NCBI RefSeq assembly: GCF_036194065.1
Contig: NZ_CP108095.1
Location: forward strand, 1,488,001-1,552,000
Length of the DNA stretch: 64,000 bases
DNA from: Streptomyces sp. NBC_00239
GTDB lineage: Bacteria; Actinomycetota; Actinomycetes; Streptomycetales; Streptomycetaceae
Direction: 5' to 3'
The first letter of the stretch is position 1, and every line of letters starts with the position of its first letter. Made by a program: the position numbers and the translations under genes. Positions 9,439 to 18,816 of this stretch are shown here, one piece after another. The notes beneath the pieces were generated by a model. That model had not been told where the DNA came from. It did not search any database and saw nothing but the letters and a program-made list of their open reading frames with translations.

Positions 9439-12400
9439 ATGGCGCTCGCCGAGACCCAATGGGACCTGGTCACCACGTGGGCACAGGACTACCTCCTCGA
9501 CAACCAGTTCCCCCGGGAGCCGATCAAGCAGTACTTCGGTGAAGAGTTCGCGGCGAACTTCCCGTACCGGAACACGCCCGCGGAGAACGCGAAGGAGCTG
9601 GTGTACCGCTCGCGCGCGAGCTTCGCGGGCGAGCGGCTCCTGCTGGAAGTCCTGAGCCGGCAGGACCGGCTGACCGTACGGCAGCCGGAGGGCGGCCAGC
9701 TCCAGGCCTTCCTCGCCGACCTGGCCCAGAACGAGCACCTGCACCTGGCCGGCGGGGACCCGTTCCTGACCACGGTCCTGCGCAGCGGTTCCGACGTGTT
9801 CATCGACCGCGCGGACCTGCGGCGGCGGCTCAAGGAGTTCACCGAGGACCCGGAGAAGACGGTGTTCGTGGTCGACGGCGACCCGGGCACCGGACGTTCG
9901 TACACCTTTCACCTGATACGGCACATCGCGCAGCATTCCCGCTTCACCCCGGCCCGGGTGAAGCTGGACAACACGATGACCGCCGCCTCGGTGATGCGCG
10001 TGCTCAACAGTTTCGTGCCGTACCCGCACCAGAACCGGCGCCCCGCGTCCCCGGATCCGGACAACGCGTCGTTGAATCCAGCACGGTTGAATGATGCACT
10101 GCCCTCGCTCAACGAGGACGTGCACGACCTCGTCGGCCGGGCCACCGACGCGAGCGACACGTACTGGTTCATCCTCGACGAATGCGACAAGCTCGACGCC
10201 ACCTCGGACGTCTGGGACTGCATCGGCAAACTCGCCCTGGCGATCTTCGAGCACAGCAGCGGCCCCGGCCACGTGGCCCCCCGGCTGGTCCTCCTCGGCT
10301 ACTCGGCCACCATGCGCCAACTCCCCTACGAGATACGGAAGAACGAGTGCCGTGACGTGGCGCGGCCCGCCGGTCCCGATGATCTGCGCACGTTCTTCGG
10401 CCAGTTCTTCGCACAGACACCCGACCCCCTCGCCCCCGACCCCGGGCCCGACGCCGTCACCGGCCCGCCCGCATCGGACCGCATCGCCGCGTTGGTGGAG
10501 CAGGCCGCCTCGGCGGTCCTCACCGCCGCCGGCAGCGGCGCCCCCGACACGTACATGCTCCGGGTCTGCGCCGCGACCGAGGCCGCCCTGCGGATCTACC
10601 ACGCGCTCGGCCACGGCCAGGACTTCGCCGCGCTGCTGGCCGCCGAGCTGCCCGCCGCGGCGTCGGAGGCCGAACGGGAATCGGTGTCGGAACTGCGCCT
10701 CGCCTACCGGGAAGCCGCCTGCCTGCTGACCCGGTTCGACCCCACCTACCTGCGCCGGACCGGCGAGGAGCGCTCCCACGGCCTGGCGACGAGCGCACTC
10801 GTCGACGACTGCATGACCCTGGGCTCCGGCCAGTCCGCCACCCTGTGGGCGCTCAAACCGCAGATCCGCGAGCAGACCCTGCGCGGCCTGGCCGGCCCGG
10901 ACGCCGCCCGCCGCATCCTGGAGTTCCAGGAACCCTGGCTGCCCGAGGGGGCCGGCGTCGAACGCACCGCACTGGACCTCCTGTCCGGCCGGCCGCTCGT
11001 CCTGGAGGGCCGGAACCGGGAGGAGCTCGCCACCGCCATGCAGGCCGTGCTCTGGCTCTCCCTGATCCCCGGCGTCACCGGGCTGCCCGACGTCGAGCGC
11101 ATCCAGCAGCTGCGCGAGCGGGCGAGGCTGCTGGAGCCCCTGGAGCGCCTGGTCCAGGGCGCGTTCCGCGGCCGGACCGCGGAACTCGACCAACTCCGGC
11201 TGTACGTCGGGCTGCCCGCGGAGTCCGGGCCGGACGGAGCCCTCCACACCCGGCAGGACTTCGTACGGGCCGCCACCAGCGGCCCGGCGCCGCCACTGCT
11301 GATCCACGGCATGGGCGGCATCGGCAAGAGCACGCTGCTCGCCAAGTTCCTCGTGAACAGCCTGCGCGACTTCCGGCCCGGATTCCCCTTCGCCTACATC
11401 GACTTCGAACGGCCCACGCTCTCCGTCCACGAGCCGTCGACGATGATCGCCGAGATCGCCCGCCAGTTCGGCATGCAGTATCCGGCGCACCGCCAGGCCT
11501 TCGACGCCCTCGCGAAGGAGTGCGAGGAGACCGCCGCCGCCCACCGGGCCGGCGAGAGCCAGGTCGACGACCTGAACCGGCTCTCCACCACCCGCGCCAC
11601 ACTCGGCCGCCAGTCCTCCGCGGGCCTGCACGCCGCGGCCATCGAACGGGACCAGGGCCTGGTACGGAGGATCGGGGCGCTCGTGGCCGAGGCCGTCGGG
11701 GTGTCGCCCGAACTGCCCGGCCCGCCGCTGGTGATCGCCCTCGACTCCTTCGAGGAGGCCCAGTACCGGGGCTCGCTGATGCTCGGCCGGATGTGGGCCA
11801 TCTGGTCCGCCCTGCAAGAGGTGTACCCGCGGCTGCGCTTCATCGTCTCGGGACGCGCCCCGGTCTCGCACCCCGCCCGGGCGGCGGAGCTGCGCACCAT
11901 CGAACTCGGCGAACTCGACCTCCAGGCCTCCGTCGAGATCCTCATCGCCGACGGCGTCAAGGACCCCGAGACCGCCCGGCAGCTGGCCGCCCGGGTCGGC
12001 GGGCACCCGCTCAGCCTCAAGCTGGCCGCGCTGGCGGCCGTCGCCGAGGGCGCCGGCACCGGCACCTCGCCGAGCGAGCTGCTCTCGATCCTGCCCGGAC
12101 AGGTCCGGAGCCTGAACCGGGCGGTCGACAGGCTGCGCATCCAGGGCGTGCTCTACGGCCGCATCCTCCACCACATCTCCGACCCGCAGGTCCGCGAGCT
12201 GGCCAGAGCGGGCCTGGGCCTGCGCACCATCACCCCGGACCTCGTCAAGGAGGTGCTGGCGGGGCCGGCCGGGCTGACGGTGGAATCGGACGCGGAGGCG
12301 CGCCGCCTGTTCGGGCTGCTGGCCCGGCTCGACATGGTGGAGCCGGCCGGCCAGGGCGCCCTGCGGCACCGGCCCGACCTGCGGCCCGTCACCCTCGGGC

Positions 12401-13920
12401 TCGCCGACAAGGACCGCATCGACGTGATGCGGGCGGTCGGGGAGAACGCGGTGGCGTACTACGCGGCCCGCGAGGGGCCGGAGGCCCGCGCCGAGGAGAT
12501 CTACCACCGGCTCCGCCTCAACCAGAACCCGCGGACCGTGGAAGACCGGTGGATACCCGGCGTGGAGCGCTACCTCTCGGGCGCGGACGCGGACATGGAC
12601 GCCAGGGCCGCGGCCTTCCTCACCGCCCGCCTGGGCGGGCACACCCCCGACCAGGTGATGGCCGAGGCCCGGCTGGAGGACTGGGAGCAGATCGCGGCCC
12701 GCGAGGTCACGGACCTGCTCGCGCAGGGGTTCGTGGACGCGGCCGCGTCCAGGCTGTCGGAGCGCAGGCCCTGGACCGCGGGCAGCGAGCTGCACCCGCT
12801 GCTGGTCGAGACCCTGGCCCGGCAGGGGCTCCGCGCGCAGGCCAGGGCCGAGGCGGAGGCCGCCATCGACCGGGCCGAGCGCGAGGGCTTCCCGGACATC
12901 CAGCTGGAGCTGCTGCTGCTCGCGGGACGGCTGGCGGAGGAGGACGGCGACCTCGTGGCCGCGGACCGCAGCCTGGCGGAGGCGGAGGACATCGCGACCC
13001 ACCTCGGACGCGGCTTCGAGGCGATGGGGGCCCTGCTGGCCCGCTCCCGGCTGGCGGCAGCCTCACCGGCCGGGGATCCGGCGGTGGAGGCCAGGCTCGC
13101 GGAACGGCTGGAGAACACTTCCGACGACGCCCTGAGCAGCCGGCCGGCGCTGGCCCGCGCGGTCGCCGCCGAAGTCTCCCGGCAGGACCCGCACGCCCTT
13201 GAGCACACCATCCAGGTGGTGGGGCTGCCGAGCGGTGACGACCAGGTGCTCGATGCCCTGGCGGCGGCGATCGGCAAGGCCGTGCGCGAGCAGCCGCAAC
13301 TGGCGAAGGCGCTGCTGGACATCGTGGAGAGTTCGGTGCGGCCCCCGCAGGCGCCGGCCGCGCCGGCTTCCGGCGGGCCGCCGGACGGGCGCGCGCCCCG
13401 GCCGTCGGCCGAGACCCCCTCCCCGCCGTCGGCCGAGGCCCCGTACGGGCCCCCGGCCGGCCGGCCGACCGGACCACCGTCCGGGTCGGTGCCCGGGTCG
13501 GTGCCCGGGTCGGCGCCCGGGTCGGCGCCCGCGACTCCGTCGCCGCTCCCGCCGCCACCGCCCCGCCCGCCGATGCCGGCACGCACGCCTGTGCCGCCAC
13601 GGGCCGCTGAACCGGAACCGATACCGGAATCCGGACCGGAGCCTGAGCCTGAGCCGGCCGGCGGCACGGGCACCACCCGGACCCGTGCCGGAACCTCCGG
13701 CGGGATGTCGGGAATCCTGCGCGAGGCCCGGCGGCTGGGCACCCTCGACTCGCTCGCCTGCCGACTGCTCGACGTGAACGACCGCAGCGGCGCCCTCGTC
13801 TCCGGTGTGGCGGCGGCCATGACCGCGGGCACGGGCGCCCTGCACCCGACAGCCGTCCTCGCCGCTCCGGAGACACCGGTGGCGGCCCCCGTCGAAGGGA
13901 ACGGCCCACGAGCGGCCTGA
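9439..13920 (+). CDS. Dual P-loop NTPase (STAND-like) signalling protein
   Basis: A 1493-residue cytosolic protein. Residues 1-110 are an alpha-helical domain resembling the adaptor domains that link effectors to NTPase sensors. A first NTPase module has GDPGTGRS (about residues 146-153) and a Walker B-like ILDECDK near 245. A second, STAND/NB-ARC-like module has GMGGIGKST (about 624-632) and VIALDSFEE near 765. Residues 930-1300 are helical and rich in Arg, Ala and Glu, like TPR-type superstructures. A Pro-rich linker covers about 1305-1415, and a short conserved tail ends the protein. ATG 9439 is preceded by AGGTGGGG. The stop is six bases before the first protease gene. It probably senses a trigger and controls the neighbouring nuclease, hydrolase and proteases. 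Confidence 0.8.
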   Translation: MALAETQWDLVTTWAQDYLLDNQFPREPIKQYFGEEFAANFPYRNTPAENAKELVYRSRASFAGERLLLEVLSRQDRLTVRQPEGGQLQAFLADLAQNEHLHLAGGDPFLTTVLRSGSDVFIDRADLRRRLKEFTEDPEKTVFVVDGDPGTGRSYTFHLIRHIAQHSRFTPARVKLDNTMTAASVMRVLNSFVPYPHQNRRPASPDPDNASLNPARLNDALPSLNEDVHDLVGRATDASDTYWFILDECDKLDATSDVWDCIGKLALAIFEHSSGPGHVAPRLVLLGYSATMRQLPYEIRKNECRDVARPAGPDDLRTFFGQFFAQTPDPLAPDPGPDAVTGPPASDRIAALVEQAASAVLTAAGSGAPDTYMLRVCAATEAALRIYHALGHGQDFAALLAAELPAAASEAERESVSELRLAYREAACLLTRFDPTYLRRTGEERSHGLATSALVDDCMTLGSGQSATLWALKPQIREQTLRGLAGPDAARRILEFQEPWLPEGAGVERTALDLLSGRPLVLEGRNREELATAMQAVLWLSLIPGVTGLPDVERIQQLRERARLLEPLERLVQGAFRGRTAELDQLRLYVGLPAESGPDGALHTRQDFVRAATSGPAPPLLIHGMGGIGKSTLLAKFLVNSLRDFRPGFPFAYIDFERPTLSVHEPSTMIAEIARQFGMQYPAHRQAFDALAKECEETAAAHRAGESQVDDLNRLSTTRATLGRQSSAGLHAAAIERDQGLVRRIGALVAEAVGVSPELPGPPLVIALDSFEEAQYRGSLMLGRMWAIWSALQEVYPRLRFIVSGRAPVSHPARAAELRTIELGELDLQASVEILIADGVKDPETARQLAARVGGHPLSLKLAALAAVAEGAGTGTSPSELLSILPGQVRSLNRAVDRLRIQGVLYGRILHHISDPQVRELARAGLGLRTITPDLVKEVLAGPAGLTVESDAEARRLFGLLARLDMVEPAGQGALRHRPDLRPVTLGLADKDRIDVMRAVGENAVAYYAAREGPEARAEEIYHRLRLNQNPRTVEDRWIPGVERYLSGADADMDARAAAFLTARLGGHTPDQVMAEARLEDWEQIAAREVTDLLAQGFVDAAASRLSERRPWTAGSELHPLLVETLARQGLRAQARAEAEAAIDRAEREGFPDIQLELLLLAGRLAEEDGDLVAADRSLAEAEDIATHLGRGFEAMGALLARSRLAAASPAGDPAVEARLAERLENTSDDALSSRPALARAVAAEVSRQDPHALEHTIQVVGLPSGDDQVLDALAAAIGKAVREQPQLAKALLDIVESSVRPPQAPAAPASGGPPDGRAPRPSAETPSPPSAEAPYGPPAGRPTGPPSGSVPGSVPGSAPGSAPATPSPLPPPPPRPPMPARTPVPPRAAEPEPIPESGPEPEPEPAGGTGTTRTRAGTSGGMSGILREARRLGTLDSLACRLLDVNDRSGALVSGVAAAMTAGTGALHPTAVLAAPETPVAAPVEGNGPRAA

Positions 13921-13926
13921 CCAGCC

Positions 13927-15087
13927 ATGAGCGACCCCTATCTGACCAACGAGGAGCTCGCAGCCGTACAGGAGGCCGCCCTGGAGGAGGGCTTCACGGA
14001 CTCGGGCACCCGCAAGCTGCTCTTCAACAGCGTCAACCGCAAGTACCAGGCCACTCTGGCCCTGTTGCCCAGCCCCCTTCTGCAACTTCAGTCGGACCTC
14101 AACGAGATGAACCGCGTCGAGCGGTTGATCGACGGCACCGTGCCGCTGGCGATCTGGCTGGGCAACGCCCTGGGTATGTCACAACTCCCGGGTCCGCACG
14201 ACGTGTTCGAGAAATCCTTGGACAAGGTCCGGCGGGCCGCGTCCGGTGAGCCGGACGTGCCGCCGCCCGCCGCCTCCTCGGGTGAGACCAAGGAGGAGAT
14301 CGTCCACCTGGACGACACGGTGCCCTTCGGGTTCCTGGCCGGCGGCGAGACCGCGGGCAGGGCGGTCGCCCGGATCAAGGTCCCCCCGTACGAGGCCGGC
14401 GCGCCCGTGCGGCCGCCCAGCCCCGCGCACGCGGGCACGGGCTGGCTGATCGCCCCGGACCTGCTCGTCACCAACCACCACGTGATCAACGCCAGGAGCC
14501 GCACCGGGAACGCGATCCCCCAGGCGACCCCCGAGGACCTGGCCCTCCAGGCGGTCAACTCCCTGTGCCGGTTCGACTACACCGGCGAGGACGCCGTGAC
14601 CGAGGAGGCCACCGCGAAGGCCCTCGCCGCGTGGGACAAGGACCTCGACTACGCGATCGTACGGCTGACCGCGCCCGGCGAACGGCCCGTACTGCGGGTG
14701 TCGACCGAGCCGTTGACCGTGCCCAAGGAGACCCCGACGGCCGTCAACATCATCCAGCACCCGCTGGGGCAGCCCAAGCGGGTCGCGCTGCGCAACAACC
14801 TGGCGTACGAGGCCGACGAGCGGGACGTGCGCTACTTCACCGACACGCAGGGCGGGTCGTCCGGCTCGCCCGTGCTCACCGACGACTGGACGGTGGTCGC
14901 CCTGCACCGCGCCGCCCAGCGCGTCACCGACGTCAGTTTCCAGGGCAAGAGCACCGCCTTCGTCAATGTCGGCACCCAGATCAGCAGCATCCTGCGCCAC
15001 CTCGCCGAGCACAGCCCCGAGCTGTACGCGGAGATCACGGCGGCGCAGGCGGCACTCGGCAACGGGCATCAACCGGAGGTGAAGTGA
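13927..15087 (+). CDS. Trypsin-like serine protease with N-terminal adaptor domain
   Basis: A 386-residue protein. The first 100 residues form a small all-helical domain of the type called effector-associated domain, which docks effectors onto NTPase sensors. The remainder is a trypsin-like protease with the triad visible: His in TNHHVI (about residue 184), Asp in DLDYAIVRL (about 240) and Ser in GGSSGSP (about 312). No signal peptide is present, so it should act inside the cell. It starts 6 bases after the dual-NTPase gene and ends just before a second protease, all on one message. The exact subtype of the adaptor domain is not assigned. Confidence 0.85.
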   Translation: MSDPYLTNEELAAVQEAALEEGFTDSGTRKLLFNSVNRKYQATLALLPSPLLQLQSDLNEMNRVERLIDGTVPLAIWLGNALGMSQLPGPHDVFEKSLDKVRRAASGEPDVPPPAASSGETKEEIVHLDDTVPFGFLAGGETAGRAVARIKVPPYEAGAPVRPPSPAHAGTGWLIAPDLLVTNHHVINARSRTGNAIPQATPEDLALQAVNSLCRFDYTGEDAVTEEATAKALAAWDKDLDYAIVRLTAPGERPVLRVSTEPLTVPKETPTAVNIIQHPLGQPKRVALRNNLAYEADERDVRYFTDTQGGSSGSPVLTDDWTVVALHRAAQRVTDVSFQGKSTAFVNVGTQISSILRHLAEHSPELYAEITAAQAALGNGHQPEVK

Positions 15088-15088
15088 C

Positions 15089-16159
15089 ATGTCGAACGGA
15101 TGGACCGGATCACCCGTGGCGACCAACCCCAAGGACGTCTTCAAGGACCTGCTGGAGGTCGCCGGGCGGGTGCGTGAGAACCTGAACGCGGAGATCGTCG
15201 AGGGGGTCGAGGACCTGCCTCCGGACGAGGCCGCCGCCGACCAGATCGGCCGGTTCGCCCGCGAGGAGCGGGCCCGGGTGCTGGAGGCCGGGGCCAGCGG
15301 CCTGGAGAAGCTGGCCGCCGGGCAGGGCGACGAGATCGACGAGGACGAGTACTTCGGGATCGAGGCGATCGTGCTGCTCGAAGGCCGGCCCGCGATCCTG
15401 GTCCAGGGCCGCGACTTCGTCTCGCAGCAGGGCGACTGGGCGGTCCTCGACGCGCACCGGCCCCGCATCAAGGACTCGCTCGCCCGGGTCGGCCGGGTGG
15501 AGGTCGCCGGGCATCCCCGACTCGACTGGCTGGGCACGGCGTTCCTCGTCGGAACGGACGTGGTGATGACCAACCGGCACGTCGCGGCCGAGTTCGCGCG
15601 GGGCGACAGCGCCGGCGCGACCTTCCGCCAGGGCATGTCGGCTCGCGTGGACACCGGCGAGGAGTTCGGCATCACCTCGGTCGACGGTTCACCGGAGTAC
15701 GAGGTCACCGAGGTGCTCGGCATCCACTCCGAAGTGGACATGGCCCTGCTGCGGGTCGCCCCGGCCGCCGCCAACGGGGAACCGCTGCCCACGCCGCTCA
15801 CCGTCGCCGCGGAACCGCCGCACGACCTGATCGGCCGGCCCGTCTACGTGATCGGCTACCCGGCCGCCGACGGCCGCCGCAACGAGCCCGAGGCGATGCG
15901 CCGGATCTTCATGGACGTCTTCAACGTGAAGCGGCTGCAGCCGGGCACGGCGACCGACTTCGTCGCCGACCAGACCACGCTCAAGCACGACTGCTCCACC
16001 CTCGGCGGGAACAGCGGCTCCCCCGTCTTCGACCTGGACGACCACCGCGTGCTCGGACTGCACTTCGGCGGCCGCTTCCGGTCCGCGAACTTCGCGGTAC
16101 CGCTGTGGCAGCTCCAGGACGACGCGCTGATCCGCCGCGCCGGCATCAACTTCGAATGA
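15089..16159 (+). CDS. Second trypsin-like serine protease
   Basis: A 356-residue cytosolic protease related to its upstream neighbour but with a different N-terminal region. Residues 1-140 are acidic and helical. The triad is His in MTNRHVAAEF (about residue 163), Asp in SEVDMALLRV (about 218) and Ser in GGNSGSP (about 310). A perfect GGAGGTGA ribosome site sits about 7 bases before ATG 15089, inside the end of the previous gene. The stop marks the end of the nuclease-hydrolase-NTPase-protease operon. Having two different intracellular proteases in one operon suggests a cascade, or cleavage of distinct targets after activation. Confidence 0.85.
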   Translation: MSNGWTGSPVATNPKDVFKDLLEVAGRVRENLNAEIVEGVEDLPPDEAAADQIGRFAREERARVLEAGASGLEKLAAGQGDEIDEDEYFGIEAIVLLEGRPAILVQGRDFVSQQGDWAVLDAHRPRIKDSLARVGRVEVAGHPRLDWLGTAFLVGTDVVMTNRHVAAEFARGDSAGATFRQGMSARVDTGEEFGITSVDGSPEYEVTEVLGIHSEVDMALLRVAPAAANGEPLPTPLTVAAEPPHDLIGRPVYVIGYPAADGRRNEPEAMRRIFMDVFNVKRLQPGTATDFVADQTTLKHDCSTLGGNSGSPVFDLDDHRVLGLHFGGRFRSANFAVPLWQLQDDALIRRAGINFE

Positions 16160-16181
16160 GGCCCGCTCTGACAGCGCCCGT

Positions 16182-16200
16182 ACGGTACCGCCGGTACCGT
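16182..16200. promoter_or_regulatory. Perfect 9-bp palindrome downstream of protease operon
   Basis: Arms 16182-16190 and 16192-16200 are exact inverted repeats around one base, built on GGTACC. They lie 23 bases after the protease stop and about 180 bases before the FHA gene. The palindrome has too small a loop for a good terminator, so an operator is the likelier reading. The rest of the 217-base gap shows no gene. Confidence 0.4.
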
Positions 16201-16376
16201 CCCCGTCCGAACGGAAGCCGCGACGGTTTAGGCAGGCCTTAAAGGCGGTTGCGCCGGGCGCCGACCGGCGCATCCTTGCATCGTGCGGGAACCGCCGGGC
16301 ACCGCGCGGCGGTTGAGCGGGTGTGGCCGGCGGCGCCGCGCACACCCGTCGTGAAGGGTGAAGGGGGAGGACGGCT

Positions 16377-17159
16377 GTGCCATCAGGCTTACTCGTGCAC
16401 GTGGCCGGCGGGGGCGACTCGCCCCCGTTCAGTGTGGAACTCGCGCCGGGCGACCGGGTCCGCTTCGGCCGGGGCGCGCCGGGGGTGCCGGTGGACGTGC
16501 GGCTGGACAATCCGGCGGTGCCCCGGCTGGCCGGGGAGGTGGAGGCCACCGAGGACTTCTGGCGGCTGAGCAACTTCAGCGGCGCCCAGAGCCTGCTGGT
16601 CGAGAACCCGGAGGGGGCCGGGGAGTACTTCCGGGTGGCACCGCGGCGCGTCGGCGCGCCCGTGCCGTTCGAGTTCGCGCGGGTGGTGCTGCCGGCCCGG
16701 GGACCGACGGCCGTCTCCTTCCAGGTGTACGCCCCCGGTCACCAGTACGCCGAGCCGGCCGTGGGCGGGGCGCCGGCCGGGGCGGGCACCGTGGCGGCGT
16801 TCTCCCTGGACGAGAGCGCCACGTACTTCCTGGTGCTGACCGCGCTGTGCGAGCCGCGGCTGCGGGACCAGTCCACCGCCTCGATCCCGACCACGCGGCA
16901 GGTCGCGGAGCGGCTGCGGCGGCATCCGGCACACACCCGGCTCACCGAGCAGGCCGTGGGCTTCCACCTGGACTACCTGGCCCGCAACAAGCTGCGGGTC
17001 AAGCGGGCGGAGGACGCGGCCGGCCGGCGGCTGGAATGGCGGCGCGAGCTGCTGGTGGGACTGGCCCTGCGGTTCGGTCTGGTCCACGAGGGCCACCTGG
17101 CGCTGCTGCCCGCGCTCGGGACGTACGAGCGGCGCGCCCACGAGGCGGGTGCGCGGTGA
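16377..17159 (+). CDS. FHA-like domain protein
   Basis: A 260-residue protein with a beta-rich N-terminal domain (about residues 10-95). RFGRG followed by an Asn-Phe-Ser region resembles the phosphothreonine-binding loops of FHA domains. The C-terminal 120 residues are helical and Arg-rich, including a region like the winged-helix segments that follow such domains in actinobacteria. GTG 16377 has a strong GGGGGAGGA site upstream. Its stop overlaps the kinase GTG (GTGA), so the pair is translationally coupled. That suggests this protein reads phosphorylation by the kinase. The FHA assignment rests on motif shape rather than a full match. Confidence 0.6.
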   Translation: MPSGLLVHVAGGGDSPPFSVELAPGDRVRFGRGAPGVPVDVRLDNPAVPRLAGEVEATEDFWRLSNFSGAQSLLVENPEGAGEYFRVAPRRVGAPVPFEFARVVLPARGPTAVSFQVYAPGHQYAEPAVGGAPAGAGTVAAFSLDESATYFLVLTALCEPRLRDQSTASIPTTRQVAERLRRHPAHTRLTEQAVGFHLDYLARNKLRVKRAEDAAGRRLEWRRELLVGLALRFGLVHEGHLALLPALGTYERRAHEAGAR

Positions 17160-18724
17160 GCCCGCGCGAGGTGGCACCGGGCCTGCGGACCGAGCCGGCC
17201 GGTACGCGGGCCGCGGCAGTGGGCCGCCCTCGGGCCGAGCCGGCCGGTACGCGGGCCGCGGCGAGGGTGGTCGCGGGCGGGGGCGGTATCCCGGTCGGCT
17301 ATCGCGTGGCCGGGTGGGAGGTCATCGGGTGCATCGGCGAGGGGAGTTGGGGGACCGTCCACGCGGCGTGCCGGTCGGACGGGGCGGGCGGGCCGGCGGA
17401 GGCGGCCCTGAAGTTCCTGTCCATGGCCGGTCTCGCCCCGCGCCAGGCCCGGGAGCTGGCCGAAACCGCCCGGCGCGAGGCGGAGTTCAGCCGGCAGACG
17501 GACCATCCGCACCTGGTGCGGGTGCTGGACGTGCTCCTCGTGGACGATCCCGCCACCCCGGCCGCCGACGGCTCCGTCGTGCTGGTGATGGAGCGGGCGA
17601 GCCACAGCCTCCAGGACGTGCTCGCCGGGCGGGCCCCGGCACCGCACCGTGACCTGGGCGCTGTCCTGGCCGAGGTGTGTGCCGCGCTGGCCCACCTGCA
17701 CGAAGCGGGTTGGGTGCACGGTGACCTGAAGCCGGCCAACATCCTGCTGGACCGGGACGGTTCGGCTCGCCTCGCGGACTTCGGCCTGGTCACGCGGGTG
17801 GAGGGCACCCACGGCTACGCGCCGCCCTGGGGGTCGCCGGACTACGTGCCGCCGGAGCGGCGTTCGGCGGAGCTGAGCGAGCGCGGCGTGCTGACCCGGC
17901 CCAGCGCCGACGTGTGGGCCCTGGGGGTCACGGCTCACCAGCTGCTGACGGGCGGCGAGCTGCCGTTCCCCGGCGGCAGCCCGGGGGCGCGGGCCGCGGC
18001 CGTGGCCGAGTACGCGGCCGGGCGGTCTCCGCTGCGGCTGGCGCCCGGGCTGCCCGTGGCGTGGCGGGAGCTGATCGCCGACTGCCTGGCGGCCGATCCC
18101 GTGGCCCGCCGCGCGCACACCGCCCGGAGCCTGCTGCCGCGCATGGCGGCCGCCGCGGCCATCGGCCCCGGCGCCGCGGCCGGAGCGGGGGACGGGGGCG
18201 GCACAAGGGCCGGGGCAAGGGCCGGGGCCAAGGCAAGGGCGCGCGGCCGCCGGCGGCGTGCCGGCCGGATCGCGGCGGTGGTGACCGCGACGGCCTCGCT
18301 GCTGGCCTGCACGGCCAGCGTCGCTCCCGGCCCGGCACCACAACCCGTCGGCCCCGAGCCGCCCACCTCGCTGGTGTACGTGGGGCCGCGGCGCTGCGAG
18401 GACGGGAGCATGCAGCCGTCCGACTGCCCGGTGTACTTCGTCATCGATCCGCACGAGGAGCAGGACCCCGCCAACTCCCTGAACCTCGCGGCGTATCCGG
18501 GTCAGCAGTTCACCTGCGTGTGTGCGGTCCGCGACGGCACCCGGATCGAGGACGGGGCCGGCGGGGCCTCCCGCTCGTGGTACCAGGTCGAGTTGGGCAA
18601 CGCGCCCGGCGGACACGCGTACATCTCGGAGCTGTACGTGGTGGGCCCGCCCGGTGTGCGGGAGTGCGAGCGGGCCACCCCGTGGTCCAGGCTAGAGCGG
18701 CGGAACGACCCCGCGTACCTGTGA
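17156..18724 (+). CDS. Transmembrane serine/threonine protein kinase
   Basis: A 522-residue kinase. An Arg/Ala-rich leader of about 50 residues precedes the kinase domain. The glycine loop GEGSWGTV is near residue 62, the ATP-binding Lys in ALKFL near 85, the catalytic loop HGDLKPAN near 188 (HGD replaces the usual HRD) and DFG near 208. The activation segment ends in SPDYVPPE. A basic stretch precedes a single membrane helix near residues 370-388. The outer domain of about 130 residues carries several Cys and resembles an SH3-like sensor. The HGD motif often marks kinases that are not controlled by activation-loop phosphorylation. It is coupled to the FHA-like gene. Confidence 0.88.
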   Translation: MSPREVAPGLRTEPAGTRAAAVGRPRAEPAGTRAAARVVAGGGGIPVGYRVAGWEVIGCIGEGSWGTVHAACRSDGAGGPAEAALKFLSMAGLAPRQARELAETARREAEFSRQTDHPHLVRVLDVLLVDDPATPAADGSVVLVMERASHSLQDVLAGRAPAPHRDLGAVLAEVCAALAHLHEAGWVHGDLKPANILLDRDGSARLADFGLVTRVEGTHGYAPPWGSPDYVPPERRSAELSERGVLTRPSADVWALGVTAHQLLTGGELPFPGGSPGARAAAVAEYAAGRSPLRLAPGLPVAWRELIADCLAADPVARRAHTARSLLPRMAAAAAIGPGAAAGAGDGGGTRAGARAGAKARARGRRRRAGRIAAVVTATASLLACTASVAPGPAPQPVGPEPPTSLVYVGPRRCEDGSMQPSDCPVYFVIDPHEEQDPANSLNLAAYPGQQFTCVCAVRDGTRIEDGAGGASRSWYQVELGNAPGGHAYISELYVVGPPGVRECERATPWSRLERRNDPAYL

Positions 18725-18763
18725 ACTGATAGGTGGGCGCGCCCTGTCGGCGTCGGTAGACAT

Positions 18764-18797
18764 GTCGGTGTCCGGACCGGCCGGCCCGGACACCGAC
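18764..18797. terminator. Hairpin after kinase gene
   Basis: Perfect 12-bp arms (18764-18775 and 18786-18797) enclose a 10-base GC loop, 40 bases after the kinase stop and 20 bases before the next gene. No T-run follows, which is usual for Streptomyces terminators. It separates the conflict cluster from the secreted-protein genes. Confidence 0.55.
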
Positions 18798-18816
18798 TCG
18801 CCCCGACCGAGGTGCC

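Noticed and set aside
9394..13002. A 1202-codon minus-strand open frame
   Set aside because: Shadow of the dual-NTPase gene. No recognisable domain and no ribosome site.
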